From positions 310,001-374,000 of the forward strand of contig NZ_JAFKJN010000018.1 of NCBI RefSeq assembly GCF_017305915.1: DNA of 64,000 bases, in the 5' to 3' direction. The notes beneath the pieces are model-generated. The model made no database searches, was not told the origin of the DNA, and saw nothing but the letters and a program-made list of their open reading frames with translations. Positions 7,904 to 18,957 of the stretch are shown one piece after another; the first letter of the stretch is position 1; the number at the start of each line of letters is the position of its first letter. Origin of the DNA: Reyranella sp. Its GTDB lineage: Bacteria; Pseudomonadota; Alphaproteobacteria; Reyranellales; Reyranellaceae. Position numbers and translations under genes: made by a program.

Positions 7904-8935
7904 TCAGAGATACTTGTCGACCAGATCGACATAGGCCTGCGCCGCCGTCTCCAGCGTCAGGCCGTTGTCGAGGATCATCTGGCGCGGCGCGAAGCTGCCG
8001 CGCTGCACGCCGGGCCAGAAGCGGGCCAGCGCCGCGCGGAAATCCTCGAGGTTGGTGAACTTCACGCCGCAGCGATCGTCCCAGTAGGGCACGCTGGTCA
8101 CCGGCCCGAAGCGCACGCCGCGCAGCAGGTAGTCGAGGCTCTGCCAGTCGCCGCCGGGATCCCAGGCCATGACCGGCACGTTGGCCGCCATCATCTGCTC
8201 GACGGCGATGCCCTGCGTCTCGTGCGGGCTGAGATAGATCATCGACTTCGCCCGCCTGCTCAGCGCGAGCAACTCGGGCTCGCGGTAGAAGCCGTAGCGC
8301 AGATAGGACACCGAAAGCCCCCGACGGCGCAGCTCGGCGATCATCGGCTCGACCAACGCGATCCGATGGCGATCGCGGAACAGCTTCTCGTAGACCAGCA
8401 CGTCGATGTCCTTGGTGGTGCCCGCAGCGGGCAACCAAGTCTCGGTGTCGATGCCCACCGGCCACACCGAGACGAGGTTCGGCCAGACCTTGGAGAACAT
8501 CTCCTTCACCCACGGGCTCGGCACCACGATCCGCCGGATGGCGTGGCGCCGTGGCAGCGCTTCGTCGTCGACCGGATGGTTGTAGAGCGCGGGGCCGAAG
8601 AGCAGCGGCGTGTGAGGACGGAAGCTGCGCAGGAGCTGCGGCTGGCCGATCAGGCAGACCGGCTCCTCCTCATGCTGGCGCATGTGGCGGAAGTCGTTGA
8701 CCCGGTGAGCAACGCCGATGCGGTCGAGGCCCCGGGTCAGGTTCAGGAATACCCGCCGCGCGCCGCCGGGTTGCTGCGGGCCGCGCACCAGGAAGCGTAT
8801 GACGCGGCGAGGATAATGGTCGAAAGGAAGCCAGCGGTCGGCATCTTCCTCCCGGAAGAAAATGCTAAGCGGCTTCCGAACCGTCACCTGCCACTGCCCG
8901 CGGAGGCATTCGAGCCTCGCTCCCCCGTGAAACAC
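7904..8935 (-). CDS. glycosyltransferase (GT-B type, poorly characterised)
   Basis: A 343-residue protein read from a GTG at 8935; a second GTG at 8887 (VTVRKPLSIFF) may be the real start. The C-terminal half has glycosyltransferase character: IRRIVVPSPWVKEMF, VSVWPVGIDTETW (the typical linker between halves), KDIDVLVYEKL and MIYLSPHETQGIAVEQMMAANVPVM (donor-binding EX7E-like region). The N-terminal half is short and diverged. It lies 20 bases after the upstream GT4 gene, in the same minus-strand series. The sugar specificity is unknown. Confidence 0.75.
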   Translation of the reverse strand: MFHGGARLECLRGQWQVTVRKPLSIFFREEDADRWLPFDHYPRRVIRFLVRGPQQPGGARRVFLNLTRGLDRIGVAHRVNDFRHMRQHEEEPVCLIGQPQLLRSFRPHTPLLFGPALYNHPVDDEALPRRHAIRRIVVPSPWVKEMFSKVWPNLVSVWPVGIDTETWLPAAGTTKDIDVLVYEKLFRDRHRIALVEPMIAELRRRGLSVSYLRYGFYREPELLALSRRAKSMIYLSPHETQGIAVEQMMAANVPVMAWDPGGDWQSLDYLLRGVRFGPVTSVPYWDDRCGVKFTNLEDFRAALARFWPGVQRGSFAPRQMILDNGLTLETAAQAYVDLVDKYL

Positions 8936-8955
8936 GGGGCTCTAGTATCACAGAT

Positions 8956-10320
8956 TCACTGGCGCTGCAGCGCTTCGTTCTGCACTTCTGGTCGTCGCTG
9001 CAGGATGCTTCGATAAAGCTCAGCCATGTCGCCGGCAACGTCGGCCATCGTGCGCGTGCGGCCGACACCGGCGGCACGCTGCTCGAGCTTGCCCCGGTCG
9101 AGCGCGATCTCCTGGATCGCCGCGGCCCAGGCGCCGCTGTCGTCGAAGGGCAGCAGCCAGCCGTCGACGCCGTCGCGGATGCGCTCCGAGATGCCGCCGA
9201 GATCCGCGCCCATCACCGGGATGCCGAACACCTGCGCCTCCAGCACGACCAGCGGCCCGGTCTCCATGTAGTTGGACGGCACGGCCAGCACGTCGAGCCG
9301 GCGCAGGAAGTCGGGCACCTCCCCGCGCGTGATCGGCCCCAGGAACTCGATGCGCTTGTCGCCGTCCCAGGCCGCCGTGAGCTGCTTCAGATAGTGCGGC
9401 TCGGTGCCGCTACCGGCGATCAGCAGCCGGGCCGGCACCTGGGGCGGCAGGCGGTTCATCGCCTCGATCAGGATGTGCGCGCCCTTGTAATGCTCCAGCC
9501 GGCCGATGAAACCGACCTTGAGCTCCGCCGACTTGGGCCGCGGCGGCGTGCGCGCGGCCTCGCGCACCAGCGCAAGGGTGACGCCCTGACGCGAGACCGT
9601 GAGCTTGTCGGCGGCAATGCCGTTGGCCAGCAGGCCGTCATGGACCCAGCCGCTCGGCGCCACGATCACCTCGCTGAGGTCGGCCATCTGGCGCAGCTCG
9701 TGCGCCTGGACGAGGGCGCGCGAGCGGGCCGACAGCAGGGTCACCGCACGCGACAGAACCTTGGAGGTCGAGCCGCCCGCGAACGACATGCGCGGCAGCC
9801 GTGACATCGCGAAGGCAATCGACGACGGCAGGCCGCGCTGCTCCGACCAGCACTGGGCGCAGCGCTTCTCCTCGATCAGGCCGTCGCACGCCTTGCGACC
9901 ATGCAGCAGCATGGTGCCGCGCATGCACAGCGCCGACGGCACATGCATGGTGACCACGCAGGGAATGCCGAGCCGAGCGATCTGCGACAGGTGCTCGAGG
10001 CCCGCGCCGCTGGTCCAGGAATGAAGATGGAAGATGTCCGGACGGTTCTCGAGCACCAGCTCCTGGAACTTGCTCAGGCCCGCGTGCGGACGCGACGGCG
10101 CGTACTCGCGAACATCCGCCCAGTTGCTGGGATAGCGCGCGACGCGAATGCCCTCCCACTCGTACTCGCGGAACCGCTCGTTGGTCGCCGCGACGACGTG
10201 GCCGTCGACCGACAGCTTGGCGAGCTCCGACAGGAGATCCTGCACATAGACTTCCGTGCCGCCCACCTGGTCGGGGAAATAGAAGCCCACGCAATGGGCG
10301 ACTCGCGCCGGCGGGGTCAT
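8956..10320 (-). CDS. glycosyltransferase family 4
   Basis: The open frame extends to 10452, but the ATG at 10320 overlaps the stop of the upstream GT2 gene (ATGA) and begins the fold directly (MTPPARVAHCVGFYFPDQVG), giving 454 residues. N-terminal GGTEVYVQDLL loop; a Cys cluster in the middle (CMRGTM...RKACDGLIEEKRCAQC) that may bind a metal. The C-terminal half has VGFIGRLEHYKGAHIL and VPSNYMETGPLVVLEAQVFG, with PVMGADLGGISERI. Clear GT4 features. The four-cysteine insert occurs in a subset of GT4 enzymes. Confidence 0.9.
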   Translation of the reverse strand: MTPPARVAHCVGFYFPDQVGGTEVYVQDLLSELAKLSVDGHVVAATNERFREYEWEGIRVARYPSNWADVREYAPSRPHAGLSKFQELVLENRPDIFHLHSWTSGAGLEHLSQIARLGIPCVVTMHVPSALCMRGTMLLHGRKACDGLIEEKRCAQCWSEQRGLPSSIAFAMSRLPRMSFAGGSTSKVLSRAVTLLSARSRALVQAHELRQMADLSEVIVAPSGWVHDGLLANGIAADKLTVSRQGVTLALVREAARTPPRPKSAELKVGFIGRLEHYKGAHILIEAMNRLPPQVPARLLIAGSGTEPHYLKQLTAAWDGDKRIEFLGPITRGEVPDFLRRLDVLAVPSNYMETGPLVVLEAQVFGIPVMGADLGGISERIRDGVDGWLLPFDDSGAWAAAIQEIALDRGKLEQRAAGVGRTRTMADVAGDMAELYRSILQRRPEVQNEALQRQ

Positions 10321-11252
10321 CCGGCCGGCCTTCGAAAGAGCGCCCAGATGCGGATGAGGCTTTCCGTCCGCCGGAAGCCGAACATCCGGTAGGCCCACTG
10401 GATCGGCGCACGCTCCGGCGGCGCGAAGTCGGGATCGAGCGCGAAGATCCACTCGGCGGCCCGCGTCGCCTCGTCGAGCTGCGTCTTGGCCAGCGTCCGC
10501 ACGACCGGCCAGACATAGGACACCGCCGCCCGCCGCCGGCGCGGCGTCAACTCGCCCCTGCGCTCCAGCAGCGCCGCCGCCTTGCGGTAGACCTCGATGT
10601 TGGTCCAGTGCGCGAGGCTGCGCTGGAACCCCGCGGTGCCCTGCAGCCGGCCGCGGCGATGATGGCGATGCACGAACGCCGGCTTGTCGTAGACCGCGAG
10701 CCGCGGCCCCTTGATCGCCGCCTCGAGCACGAACATGCGATCGTCGCGCAGCGCGAACTCCTGGCGGTGCGGAATGTCGGCGATGAACGCGCGGCGAAAC
10801 AGGAAGGCCGAGTAGTGCGAGAAGCTCACCTCGCCGAACTGCTGGGCAACGAAGTCGTCGCAGTCGACCCAGGGATGCGGCTCGAGCCGATCATCGTCCT
10901 CGTAATAGTCCTGGTATCCGGCGACGACGATGTCTGCGCCGGTTTCGCGCGCGAGCGCGCGCTGCTCGACGTTCGCCTGGGGCTCGAGCCAGTCGTCGGA
11001 ATCCAGGAACCGAATGTAATCTCCTCGGGCCGCAGCCACACCCGCCACGACCGCCCAATCCTTTCCCCAATTCTCCTGTCGGATACTTACAACGTCCTGT
11101 CGGGTCTGCAACCATTCCCACGTGCCGTCGGTGCTGCCGTCGTCGACGACGATGACCTCGACGTTGCAGCCCTGCGAAAAGCAGGAATCGACCGCCTTGG
11201 GCAAATCCCACAGCCGATTGAACGTCGGGATGATGATCGAGACGTCGACCAT
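10317..11252 (-). CDS. glycosyltransferase family 2 (GT-A)
   Basis: A 311-residue GT-A enzyme. It opens VSIIIPTFNRLWDLPKAV, followed by the nucleotide-binding VIVVDDGSTDGTWEWL and the metal-binding DSDDW (DxD), as in family 2 inverting glycosyltransferases. An acceptor-side region (RDDRMFVLEAAIKG) and a helical tail follow. It lies 7 bases downstream of the polytopic membrane protein and overlaps the next gene by 4 bases. Confidence 0.92.
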   Translation of the reverse strand: MVDVSIIIPTFNRLWDLPKAVDSCFSQGCNVEVIVVDDGSTDGTWEWLQTRQDVVSIRQENWGKDWAVVAGVAAARGDYIRFLDSDDWLEPQANVEQRALARETGADIVVAGYQDYYEDDDRLEPHPWVDCDDFVAQQFGEVSFSHYSAFLFRRAFIADIPHRQEFALRDDRMFVLEAAIKGPRLAVYDKPAFVHRHHRRGRLQGTAGFQRSLAHWTNIEVYRKAAALLERRGELTPRRRRAAVSYVWPVVRTLAKTQLDEATRAAEWIFALDPDFAPPERAPIQWAYRMFGFRRTESLIRIWALFRRPAG

Positions 11253-11259
11253 CTCGACC

Positions 11260-12851
11260 TCAGTCCTTGCGCCGATAGATGGCGCTTTCCCAGGTCCAGC
11301 TGCTGTTGGTCGTGAACAGCCCGAGGATCGAGACCTGCTGCGGCAGGCTCGGCTGATGGACGAGGCGATATTCCTTATCGGTCAACCAAGATGGAAGCTG
11401 CGGCGCCATTCGATCTCCCGATCCGCCATAGGAAGCGACGACATAGAGGAGCCGCTGGCGGTGCTCGGGATGGCCGAGGCCGGAGTACGTGGTGATCAGA
11501 GGTCGCAAGCCTTCCTGCCGCCACAGAATGTAGTTCGCCGGTGATACCGCCAGGAACGCGTCGCTGCCGCGAAGCCTGTCGCGCAGCTGATCGATGGCCT
11601 CCACGGCAGGCCGCATCGATCCCCGCGTGGCGATCCGAACGTTCGTATCTCGAACTCTCTCCGGCAGGCTCAGGAGACACACCCCGGCGAAACCGATCAG
11701 GACCGCCACGGCATGGATCCGTCTCGACGTCGGCGGGATGCCGAGCGCAACGCCCGCGATGGCACCCAGCACCAGGGCGGCCGACATCGGCGGATAGTTT
11801 CCCTGATAAGGCATCACGATCAGGCAAAGCGGGCTGATGACGATCAACGGCACGATCGCCGAGGCCAAAGCGCTTCGGCCGGAACGCAGGCAATCGACGA
11901 TGGCGGCGGCGACGAGCACGACCAGGACGAAAACGAATTTGCTGAGCGCCACGAAATAATACGGGTCGCCCACGGGAAACGCCCCGAGCCAAACTCCGAA
12001 CTCGCCGCGCAGCAAGGCCAGGAAGTAGCCGCCTCCTGTCTCGTTCTGGGTGGTCGTTCCCAGGAAGACACCGGCAAAGGCCGGCAGCCACGCCGGAAAG
12101 AACAGAACCATGAGGCTGGCGCCGACAACCAGAACGCCGAGCGCGCCCGCCACGGTCCGAAGCCCTCCCGCGATGGCCGCGACCAGCCCCTTCTCGCGCC
12201 AGTAACGGTCCAGGACGACGATGCCGACGACGATCAGCCCCAGCCCTCCGGCAAACGGCGACACGAGCAGAGCGACGCCGCACAGGATGCCGGCGGCGAC
12301 CGCCCCGGGGCCGAGCGCTTGTCGACGAAAGACGACCAACCCCGCCAAGCCGAGGCAGATGCCGAGCCCATCCGGCCGATCCACGCCCGGCAGGAAAAGC
12401 GAAGCGACGACCGAGATCGTCAGGAGAGACGCAAGCAACACCGGCCCAAGGCGCGGGAACTCGCGGGCAATCAAGGGCCTCACAGCGAGGAAGCCGGCAA
12501 GGCCGAGCGCCACGCCGACCGCGGCATTGAAGGCCTGATTGGTGACGGCCGAGATTCCGAACAGCTTTGCGAACAGTCCGAAGAGAAGCGGATAGATCGG
12601 CGGATATTGCGCGTAGACCTGATCCAGGAAGGTCGGATTGCCGAAAGTGAACCGCGAAACGAAGCCGAGGCCCGAGACCAGATTTATCCCGGCATCCTTG
12701 AAGTAGTAGATGTCGGTGCCGCCGAAGGCCGGCGGCAGGAGCAGGCCGTCGACGACGAACCATGACGCGCCGGCCACGGCGCTCGCCAGAAGCCACGTCC
12801 GGGAACTCGCAGGGGCGAGATGGGCGCGGCCTTCGACAGCCGAAGGACTGG

Positions 12852-12855
<4 letters not shown>
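11260..12855 (-). CDS. polytopic membrane protein, GT-C/PMT-like glycosyltransferase candidate
   Basis: 531 residues with roughly ten or more hydrophobic helices. After the first helix comes FGGTDIYYFKDAGINL, an acidic periplasmic loop of the kind used as the active site in GT-C (GT39/GT83-like) enzymes that take polyprenyl-linked sugars. QVYAQYPPIYPLLFGLFAKL follows, also typical of this fold. The C-terminal soluble part contains YSGLGHPEHRQRLLYV. The start overlaps the ABC ATPase stop (ATGA). The function as a lipid-linked sugar transferase is inferred from topology only. Confidence 0.6.
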
Positions 12856-14177
<1,322 letters not shown>

Positions 14178-14178
14178 T

Positions 14179-15018
14179 TCAGATGATGTCCGCGAAGCCG
14201 CGCTCGATCCGCCGGAAGGTGCTGATGCCGAGCCACAGGAAGAAGACCATCACGCCGAGGCTGATGAGGAAGCCCGGCCAGTAGATCGGGCTGTCGCCGC
14301 CGACGATGCACCAGCGGAAGCCGTCGATGATCCCGACCATCGGATTGAGATTGTAGAGCAGCCGCCATTTCTCCGGCACGACCGAGCTCGGGAAACCGAC
14401 CGGCGAGACGTAGAGGCCGAACTGCAGCACGAACGGCACGACGAAGCGGAAGTCGCGGTACTTGACCACGATCGCCGACGCCCAGATCGCGGGCCCCAGG
14501 CTCGCGAGCAGCGCCAGCGCCACGAACAGCGGCAGCAGCAGGATCTGCCAGCCCGGCACGACCCCGTACCACAGCATCAGCAGCGCCAGGATCGACAGGC
14601 TGACGGCGAAGTCGATCAGCGCGACCAGCACGGTGGCGAGCGGCACGATCAGGCGCGGGAAGTAGACCTTGCTGATCAGGTTGGCGTTGGAGATGACGCT
14701 GCTCGACGCGTCGCCCAGCACCGAGGCGAACAGGGTCCAGGGCAGCAGCCCGCCGATTACCACCAGCGCGTAGGGCACTGCATTGTCGGGCTGCACCCTG
14801 GCGATGTGGCCGAACACGACCGTGAACACCACGGTGGTGAGGAACGGGCGGATGAACGCCCAGGCGATGCCGACGGTGGTCTGCCGGTAGCGCACCGACA
14901 CGTCGCGCCAGGCGAGGATCAGGAGAAGCTCGCGGAAGCGCCAGAAGTCCTGCCAGTACTGCCGATCGGCCCGCCCCGCTTCGAGGACGACGTACGGGGC
15001 CTTTGCTTGTGCATTCAT
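14179..15018 (-). CDS. wzm: ABC-2 type polysaccharide exporter permease (Wzm-like)
   Basis: The frame is open far upstream (to 16656), but the ATG at 15018 overlaps the stop of the upstream polymerase-like gene (ATGA) and gives the family length of 279 residues. Six hydrophobic segments follow a short N-terminal amphipathic region (LLLILAWRDVSVRYRQTTVG, the classical ABC-2 entry motif). LLPWTLFASVL, LISKVYFPRLIVPLATV and NPMVGIIDGFRW are family hallmarks. It forms the membrane channel for the adjacent Wzt-like ATPase. Confidence 0.93.
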   Translation of the reverse strand: MNAQAKAPYVVLEAGRADRQYWQDFWRFRELLLILAWRDVSVRYRQTTVGIAWAFIRPFLTTVVFTVVFGHIARVQPDNAVPYALVVIGGLLPWTLFASVLGDASSSVISNANLISKVYFPRLIVPLATVLVALIDFAVSLSILALLMLWYGVVPGWQILLLPLFVALALLASLGPAIWASAIVVKYRDFRFVVPFVLQFGLYVSPVGFPSSVVPEKWRLLYNLNPMVGIIDGFRWCIVGGDSPIYWPGFLISLGVMVFFLWLGISTFRRIERGFADII

Positions 15019-16523
15019 GTCTGCGCTCGTCGCACGACGCGCCGGGCTCCGCCGGCCGGGCGGTCGAGCCACTGCAGCACGCGCGGATACCCGAAGCGTA
15101 CGATGACGATGAAGACGATCGACACCATGATGATGGCGCCCAGCAGCTTCGGCAGCGACGCTTCCACGGTGTTCACCGAGGAGTAGATGATCACTAGCAC
15201 GGTGCCTTCCCGGACCATCCAGGGCAGGTTCTTGCGGGTCATGAAGTACCGGCAGACGAGCCCGACCCCGAGCCCGATGACCATGATGCCGAGCAGCATG
15301 CCCGGGAAGCCGAGATCGGCGTAGTTCTCGCCGATATAGCCGACGCTGATCGAGGTGCCGGCGCGCACTTCCTCGGTCGGATCGCCCTTGGCCAGCCGGA
15401 CATAGACGTCGCTGTCCGACAGGGCGGCCTTGCCGGGGAACAGGAAGCGCGGCTGCAGCACGTGGGCCAGCGCATCGCTCCACTGCCGCATCGCCTGCGG
15501 CTCGGGTGACGCTTCCTGCACGGTGATCACCGAGCCGGTGATGTCGACATAGGCGAAACGGATCAGCAGCAAGTAGCCCGACTCGCCCCAGTCGACGCTG
15601 CTCGGGGAAACGGCGCGGCTGCCGAGATAGCCCAGACGGTCGCTGAGCGACGCCGTGACGGCCTGCGATTCCTCCGAACCGGTCGCCAACTGGCGATACT
15701 CCATCTTCACGCCGGTCCAGAAGACCGCGAGAAAGATCAGCACCGTGCCCCAGACGACCGAGCCGATGCCCATCGTGACCGTCCAGCGGATGCGCACCGC
15801 GAGCGCCGCCAGGGCCAGGAAGAAGAAGACCGACTTGAAGTCCGCCAGGATGCCGGCGAAGCCGTTGACGACCTCGAACAGCACGACCCACGTCATGAAG
15901 CCGCCGCCGCGACCGGTCGTCAGCACGTTGGCGAACAGCAGGAACAGCGCCAGCGACTTGAGGTGAAGCACCGCCGTCAACGGCTGCTCGAGGGCACCGG
16001 ACATCAGGCCGCTGAACCGCAGGAGCACCGCGAGGGCGAGCGTCGCGACATAGACCGAGATCAGGTCGCGCGGCTGCCAGCGCGCGTGCCAGGACCGCGC
16101 CTGGGGCGTCGGCTCGGGCAGGGTGCCGAGCGTCACCCGCATCGCAATCGCCAGGACCACGACGCTCGAGAGCATGTACCAGTAGGCCCGCTCCACGTTG
16201 GGGCCGAAAATGCCGCCGCCCAGGGCCTCGCCGTCCGGCAACGTCTGTATCGCCCGCGCGAAGACCTGCGCCCATTGCCACAGCAGCATGTAGACGACGG
16301 CAACCGGCATGTTGGGGCGGCCGACGATCCGCACCATCGCGTACGGCGTCATGCCGCCGACGGCGAAGGCGACGGGGTCCTTGGAGAACAGGCCGAGGAC
16401 GAACAGGCCGACCCCCATGAACAGGAACACCTGCTCGAGGAAGCCGTAACTGAGCGTCGTGAACCGCTCTGGCCTCGCCAGCTTCGCCCCCAGCGGCGCT
16501 TGTTGTCGTCTTGTCGCTCTCAA
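15015..16523 (-). CDS. polytopic membrane protein, O-antigen polymerase (Wzy)-like
   Basis: 502 residues with about 11-12 hydrophobic helices and a long extracytoplasmic loop between late helices, the Wzy polymerase layout. A TTG codon at 16523 overlaps the upstream stop (TTGA); a later in-frame start cannot be excluded. ISVGYIGENYADLGFPGMLLG near the C-terminus resembles the conserved end of large-loop Wzy-like proteins. No enzymatic residues can be assigned. A Wzy-like protein next to a Wzm/Wzt exporter is unusual, since these usually belong to different export pathways. Confidence 0.6.
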   Translation of the reverse strand: MRATRRQQAPLGAKLARPERFTTLSYGFLEQVFLFMGVGLFVLGLFSKDPVAFAVGGMTPYAMVRIVGRPNMPVAVVYMLLWQWAQVFARAIQTLPDGEALGGGIFGPNVERAYWYMLSSVVVLAIAMRVTLGTLPEPTPQARSWHARWQPRDLISVYVATLALAVLLRFSGLMSGALEQPLTAVLHLKSLALFLLFANVLTTGRGGGFMTWVVLFEVVNGFAGILADFKSVFFFLALAALAVRIRWTVTMGIGSVVWGTVLIFLAVFWTGVKMEYRQLATGSEESQAVTASLSDRLGYLGSRAVSPSSVDWGESGYLLLIRFAYVDITGSVITVQEASPEPQAMRQWSDALAHVLQPRFLFPGKAALSDSDVYVRLAKGDPTEEVRAGTSISVGYIGENYADLGFPGMLLGIMVIGLGVGLVCRYFMTRKNLPWMVREGTVLVIIYSSVNTVEASLPKLLGAIIMVSIVFIVIVRFGYPRVLQWLDRPAGGARRVVRRAQT

Positions 16524-17680
16524 AGCCCTGTCTCGTTCCCTGCGAGCCGCCGAAGGGCGGTGGCAGCATCCATAATACCTTGTGCCGTGCGACGGGGCGA
16601 ATAGACGGCCAGTCGCGCCCTGATTGCCTCGCCGCTGCGCGCGGGATCGAGGGCAAGCGTGCGCGCCAGCGCTCCCGCCAGCCCCTCGATGTCGCCGAGC
16701 GGAAAGACTGCGCCCGTGGCGCCCTCCTCGATCAGGTCAGGACCGCAGCCCACCGCGTCCGACACGACCGCCGGCAGGCCGCAGGCCATACCTTCGTTGA
16801 CGACCAGCCCCCAGGTCTCGCGCGCGTCCGACGGCAGGGCGAGCAGGTCGGCCGCGGCGTAGGTGGCGGGCAGCGCGCTCTGGTTGACGAAACCGTGGAA
16901 CACGGCGGGTAGGCCGGCTGCCTCGGTGGCGCGCTTCAATTCGGCCTCGAGCTCGCCCGAGCCTGCGAAGGCGACCTCGACCTTGGCGCCGCGGCCCTGC
17001 AGCAGCGCCGCCGCCCGGACGAGGTCGAGCGGCCGCTTGCGCTCGATCAGCTTGCCGGCGAACAGCAGCCGCCGCCGGCCGTCGGGCGTGCGGCGCGCCG
17101 GACGGTCGTGGGTGAAGGCCTGGTTGTCGATGCAATGCGGCGCGAAGAACAGCCGCGACATCGGCGCGCCGTAGTGCTCGAAGTACGCGCGGCTGCGCTG
17201 GCCGACATAGAGGTAGCCGTCGAATCGCCGCATCATGCGCCGGTAGAACAGTGCCTTGGCGAGGCGAACAGCAGTGCTGCGCTGGCCCGGCAACTGCGAA
17301 TCGCCCCGCACCATGACCGGTACCCGCGCGCGGCGGCAGGCGCGCACCGCCTGCAGATAGGTGCGCAGACCCCAGCCCGGCACGACGAAGGCATCGAAGC
17401 GGCCGCGCGCGATCTCCTGGGCGATCCCGGGCGTGTCGCAGCCGCTGAAACGGTCGGTCGAGGGCTGGCGCGCGACGTTCGTCAGGAAAGTGCTCCGGTA
17501 GCCGGCCAGCAGGTCGACGTCCCAGTCGAAGGCGATGCCGAAGCCTGCCTTGGCCTGCCCCTCGCCGGTCTGGCGATGGGCGAAGAAGACCGAGAGGTCG
17601 CAGCGCTCGGCCAACGCGCGGAAGATCGGCGCGTAGTACTGGATCGGGTGGCTGACCAGGAAGCCGAGGCGCAGGCTCAT
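16520..17680 (-). CDS. glycosyltransferase family 4
   Basis: The frame is open to 19072, but the ATG at 17680 overlaps the upstream stop (ATGA) and starts a typical fold (MSLRLGFLVSHPIQYYAPIF), giving 386 residues. The C-terminal half contains RRRLLFAGKLIERKRPLDLV and LALPSDARETWGLVVNEGMACGLP (EX7E donor motif), then PAVVSDAVGCGPDLI. The N-terminal half has FDAFVVPGWGLRTYLQAV. A retaining GT-B enzyme of the cluster; the substrates are unknown. Confidence 0.92.
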   Translation of the reverse strand: MSLRLGFLVSHPIQYYAPIFRALAERCDLSVFFAHRQTGEGQAKAGFGIAFDWDVDLLAGYRSTFLTNVARQPSTDRFSGCDTPGIAQEIARGRFDAFVVPGWGLRTYLQAVRACRRARVPVMVRGDSQLPGQRSTAVRLAKALFYRRMMRRFDGYLYVGQRSRAYFEHYGAPMSRLFFAPHCIDNQAFTHDRPARRTPDGRRRLLFAGKLIERKRPLDLVRAAALLQGRGAKVEVAFAGSGELEAELKRATEAAGLPAVFHGFVNQSALPATYAAADLLALPSDARETWGLVVNEGMACGLPAVVSDAVGCGPDLIEEGATGAVFPLGDIEGLAGALARTLALDPARSGEAIRARLAVYSPRRTAQGIMDAATALRRLAGNETGL

Positions 17681-18957
17681 CGCTGCCCCCGCACACAAGC
17701 CTGGTCCAGCGCCTCCGCAAACGCCCGCGCCGAAGCGCGCGCCGACAAGGGCTCGAACGAGTCGTCGATCGTCGCCGGCACGGCGCGTGGCATCTCGACC
17801 ATCGCCGTCAGCGCCGATGCCACCGCTGAAGGCTCGGGCATGGCGTTTTCGGTGAGCGGCAGCACCCTGCCCGTCTCGACTTGCTCGATCATGCCGGTCG
17901 CCGTGCTCTCGGCATGCAGCATCGCGAACACCGGCCGCTGCGACAGGATCGCCTGGAAGACCTTCGACGGCGTGTAGTGCCGCTCGGTCGAGCCGAGCAC
18001 CAGCACGGCGCTGCACTGCCGGAAGTGATTGAGCGTGTCGACGTAGCCGATGCGATGCGGATGCTCGTCGACCATGTCGGTCACGCCGGCAGCGCGCGCG
18101 CGCGGCAACACCTGGTGGCCGTTCGGATCGTCGGGCGAGGTGCCGGTGCCGACGAAATGCACCCGCACCTTGTCGGCGACCGCCGGCGCGCTCTGCTTCA
18201 GCGCCCGCAATCCGGACAGGAAGGCGTCGAGCACGACGAAGCCCGCCGGCAGCATCGCGCCAGCATAGACCATGTGGAAGCGGCCGTCGGCCGGATCGAA
18301 CAGGAAGGGCGCGCGGTGCAGCGCGCTCACCAGAGCGAAGTCTTCCGGCGCGCTGCCCATCGGCATGGTGGCGACGACGGCGTTCCTCGCGACCTCGGGA
18401 TTGCGCTCGAGCATGCCCGCGACATAGCCCGGCGCCATGCCGGTGATCAGCGCGGCACCCTTCACCGACCACGGCTCGAGCATCGTCGCCAGCGTGTAGG
18501 AGCCCCAGGCGCGCGAGAATTTGCGCTCGACGCCCGGCCAGTAGGCGACCCACGGATCCTGGTAGTCGATGCCGAACGGCACGCCGAAGCGGCGATGGAC
18601 CAGCCGGCCGAGCGGCGCGAAGAAGTTCGACGGGATGGTCACCATCAAGAAGTCGGCGGCACGCTCGCGCACCAGCTTGGCGATCGCGCGGTAGGCGCCC
18701 CAGAAGGCGCGAATCCCGACATCGCCGACCAGCGGCTGGTGCGGCAGGGTCGAGGCATGCACCACCTCGAGGCTGGGCGCGACCAGGCGCAGCAGATCGG
18801 GATCGGGCCGCTCCTGGTAGTGTCGCGGATCGCCGGTGACCACGATCGGCTCCCAGCCGAACTCCGGCAGGTAGCGCGACAGCAGCCGCGCGCGATGGCC
18901 GCCGACCAGGTTGCTGGGCGCGAAATGGCTGCTCGCGAGGACGAGGCGCCGGGTCAC
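17677..18957 (-). CDS. glycosyltransferase-like protein (GT-B)
   Basis: The start is taken at GTG 18957, which overlaps the upstream stop (GTGA); the long in-frame extension upstream is an artefact of high GC. The 426-residue protein opens LVLASSHFAPSNLVGGHRAR, the N-terminal loop of GT4-like enzymes. It contains PFGIDYQDPWVAYWPG, and later FHMVYAGAMLPAG, IGYVDTLNHFRQCSAVLVLGS and YTPSKVFQAILSQRPV (donor-side P-S-K-x-x pattern). It is a diverged GT4 relative; specificity is unknown. Confidence 0.85.
   Translation of the reverse strand: MTRRLVLASSHFAPSNLVGGHRARLLSRYLPEFGWEPIVVTGDPRHYQERPDPDLLRLVAPSLEVVHASTLPHQPLVGDVGIRAFWGAYRAIAKLVRERAADFLMVTIPSNFFAPLGRLVHRRFGVPFGIDYQDPWVAYWPGVERKFSRAWGSYTLATMLEPWSVKGAALITGMAPGYVAGMLERNPEVARNAVVATMPMGSAPEDFALVSALHRAPFLFDPADGRFHMVYAGAMLPAGFVVLDAFLSGLRALKQSAPAVADKVRVHFVGTGTSPDDPNGHQVLPRARAAGVTDMVDEHPHRIGYVDTLNHFRQCSAVLVLGSTERHYTPSKVFQAILSQRPVFAMLHAESTATGMIEQVETGRVLPLTENAMPEPSAVASALTAMVEMPRAVPATIDDSFEPLSARASARAFAEALDQACVRGQR

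Noticed and set aside
14179..16656. A single 825-residue minus-strand frame
   Set aside because: Only its last 279 codons are the Wzm-like permease; the upstream part overlaps the polymerase-like gene in another frame and has no protein features.
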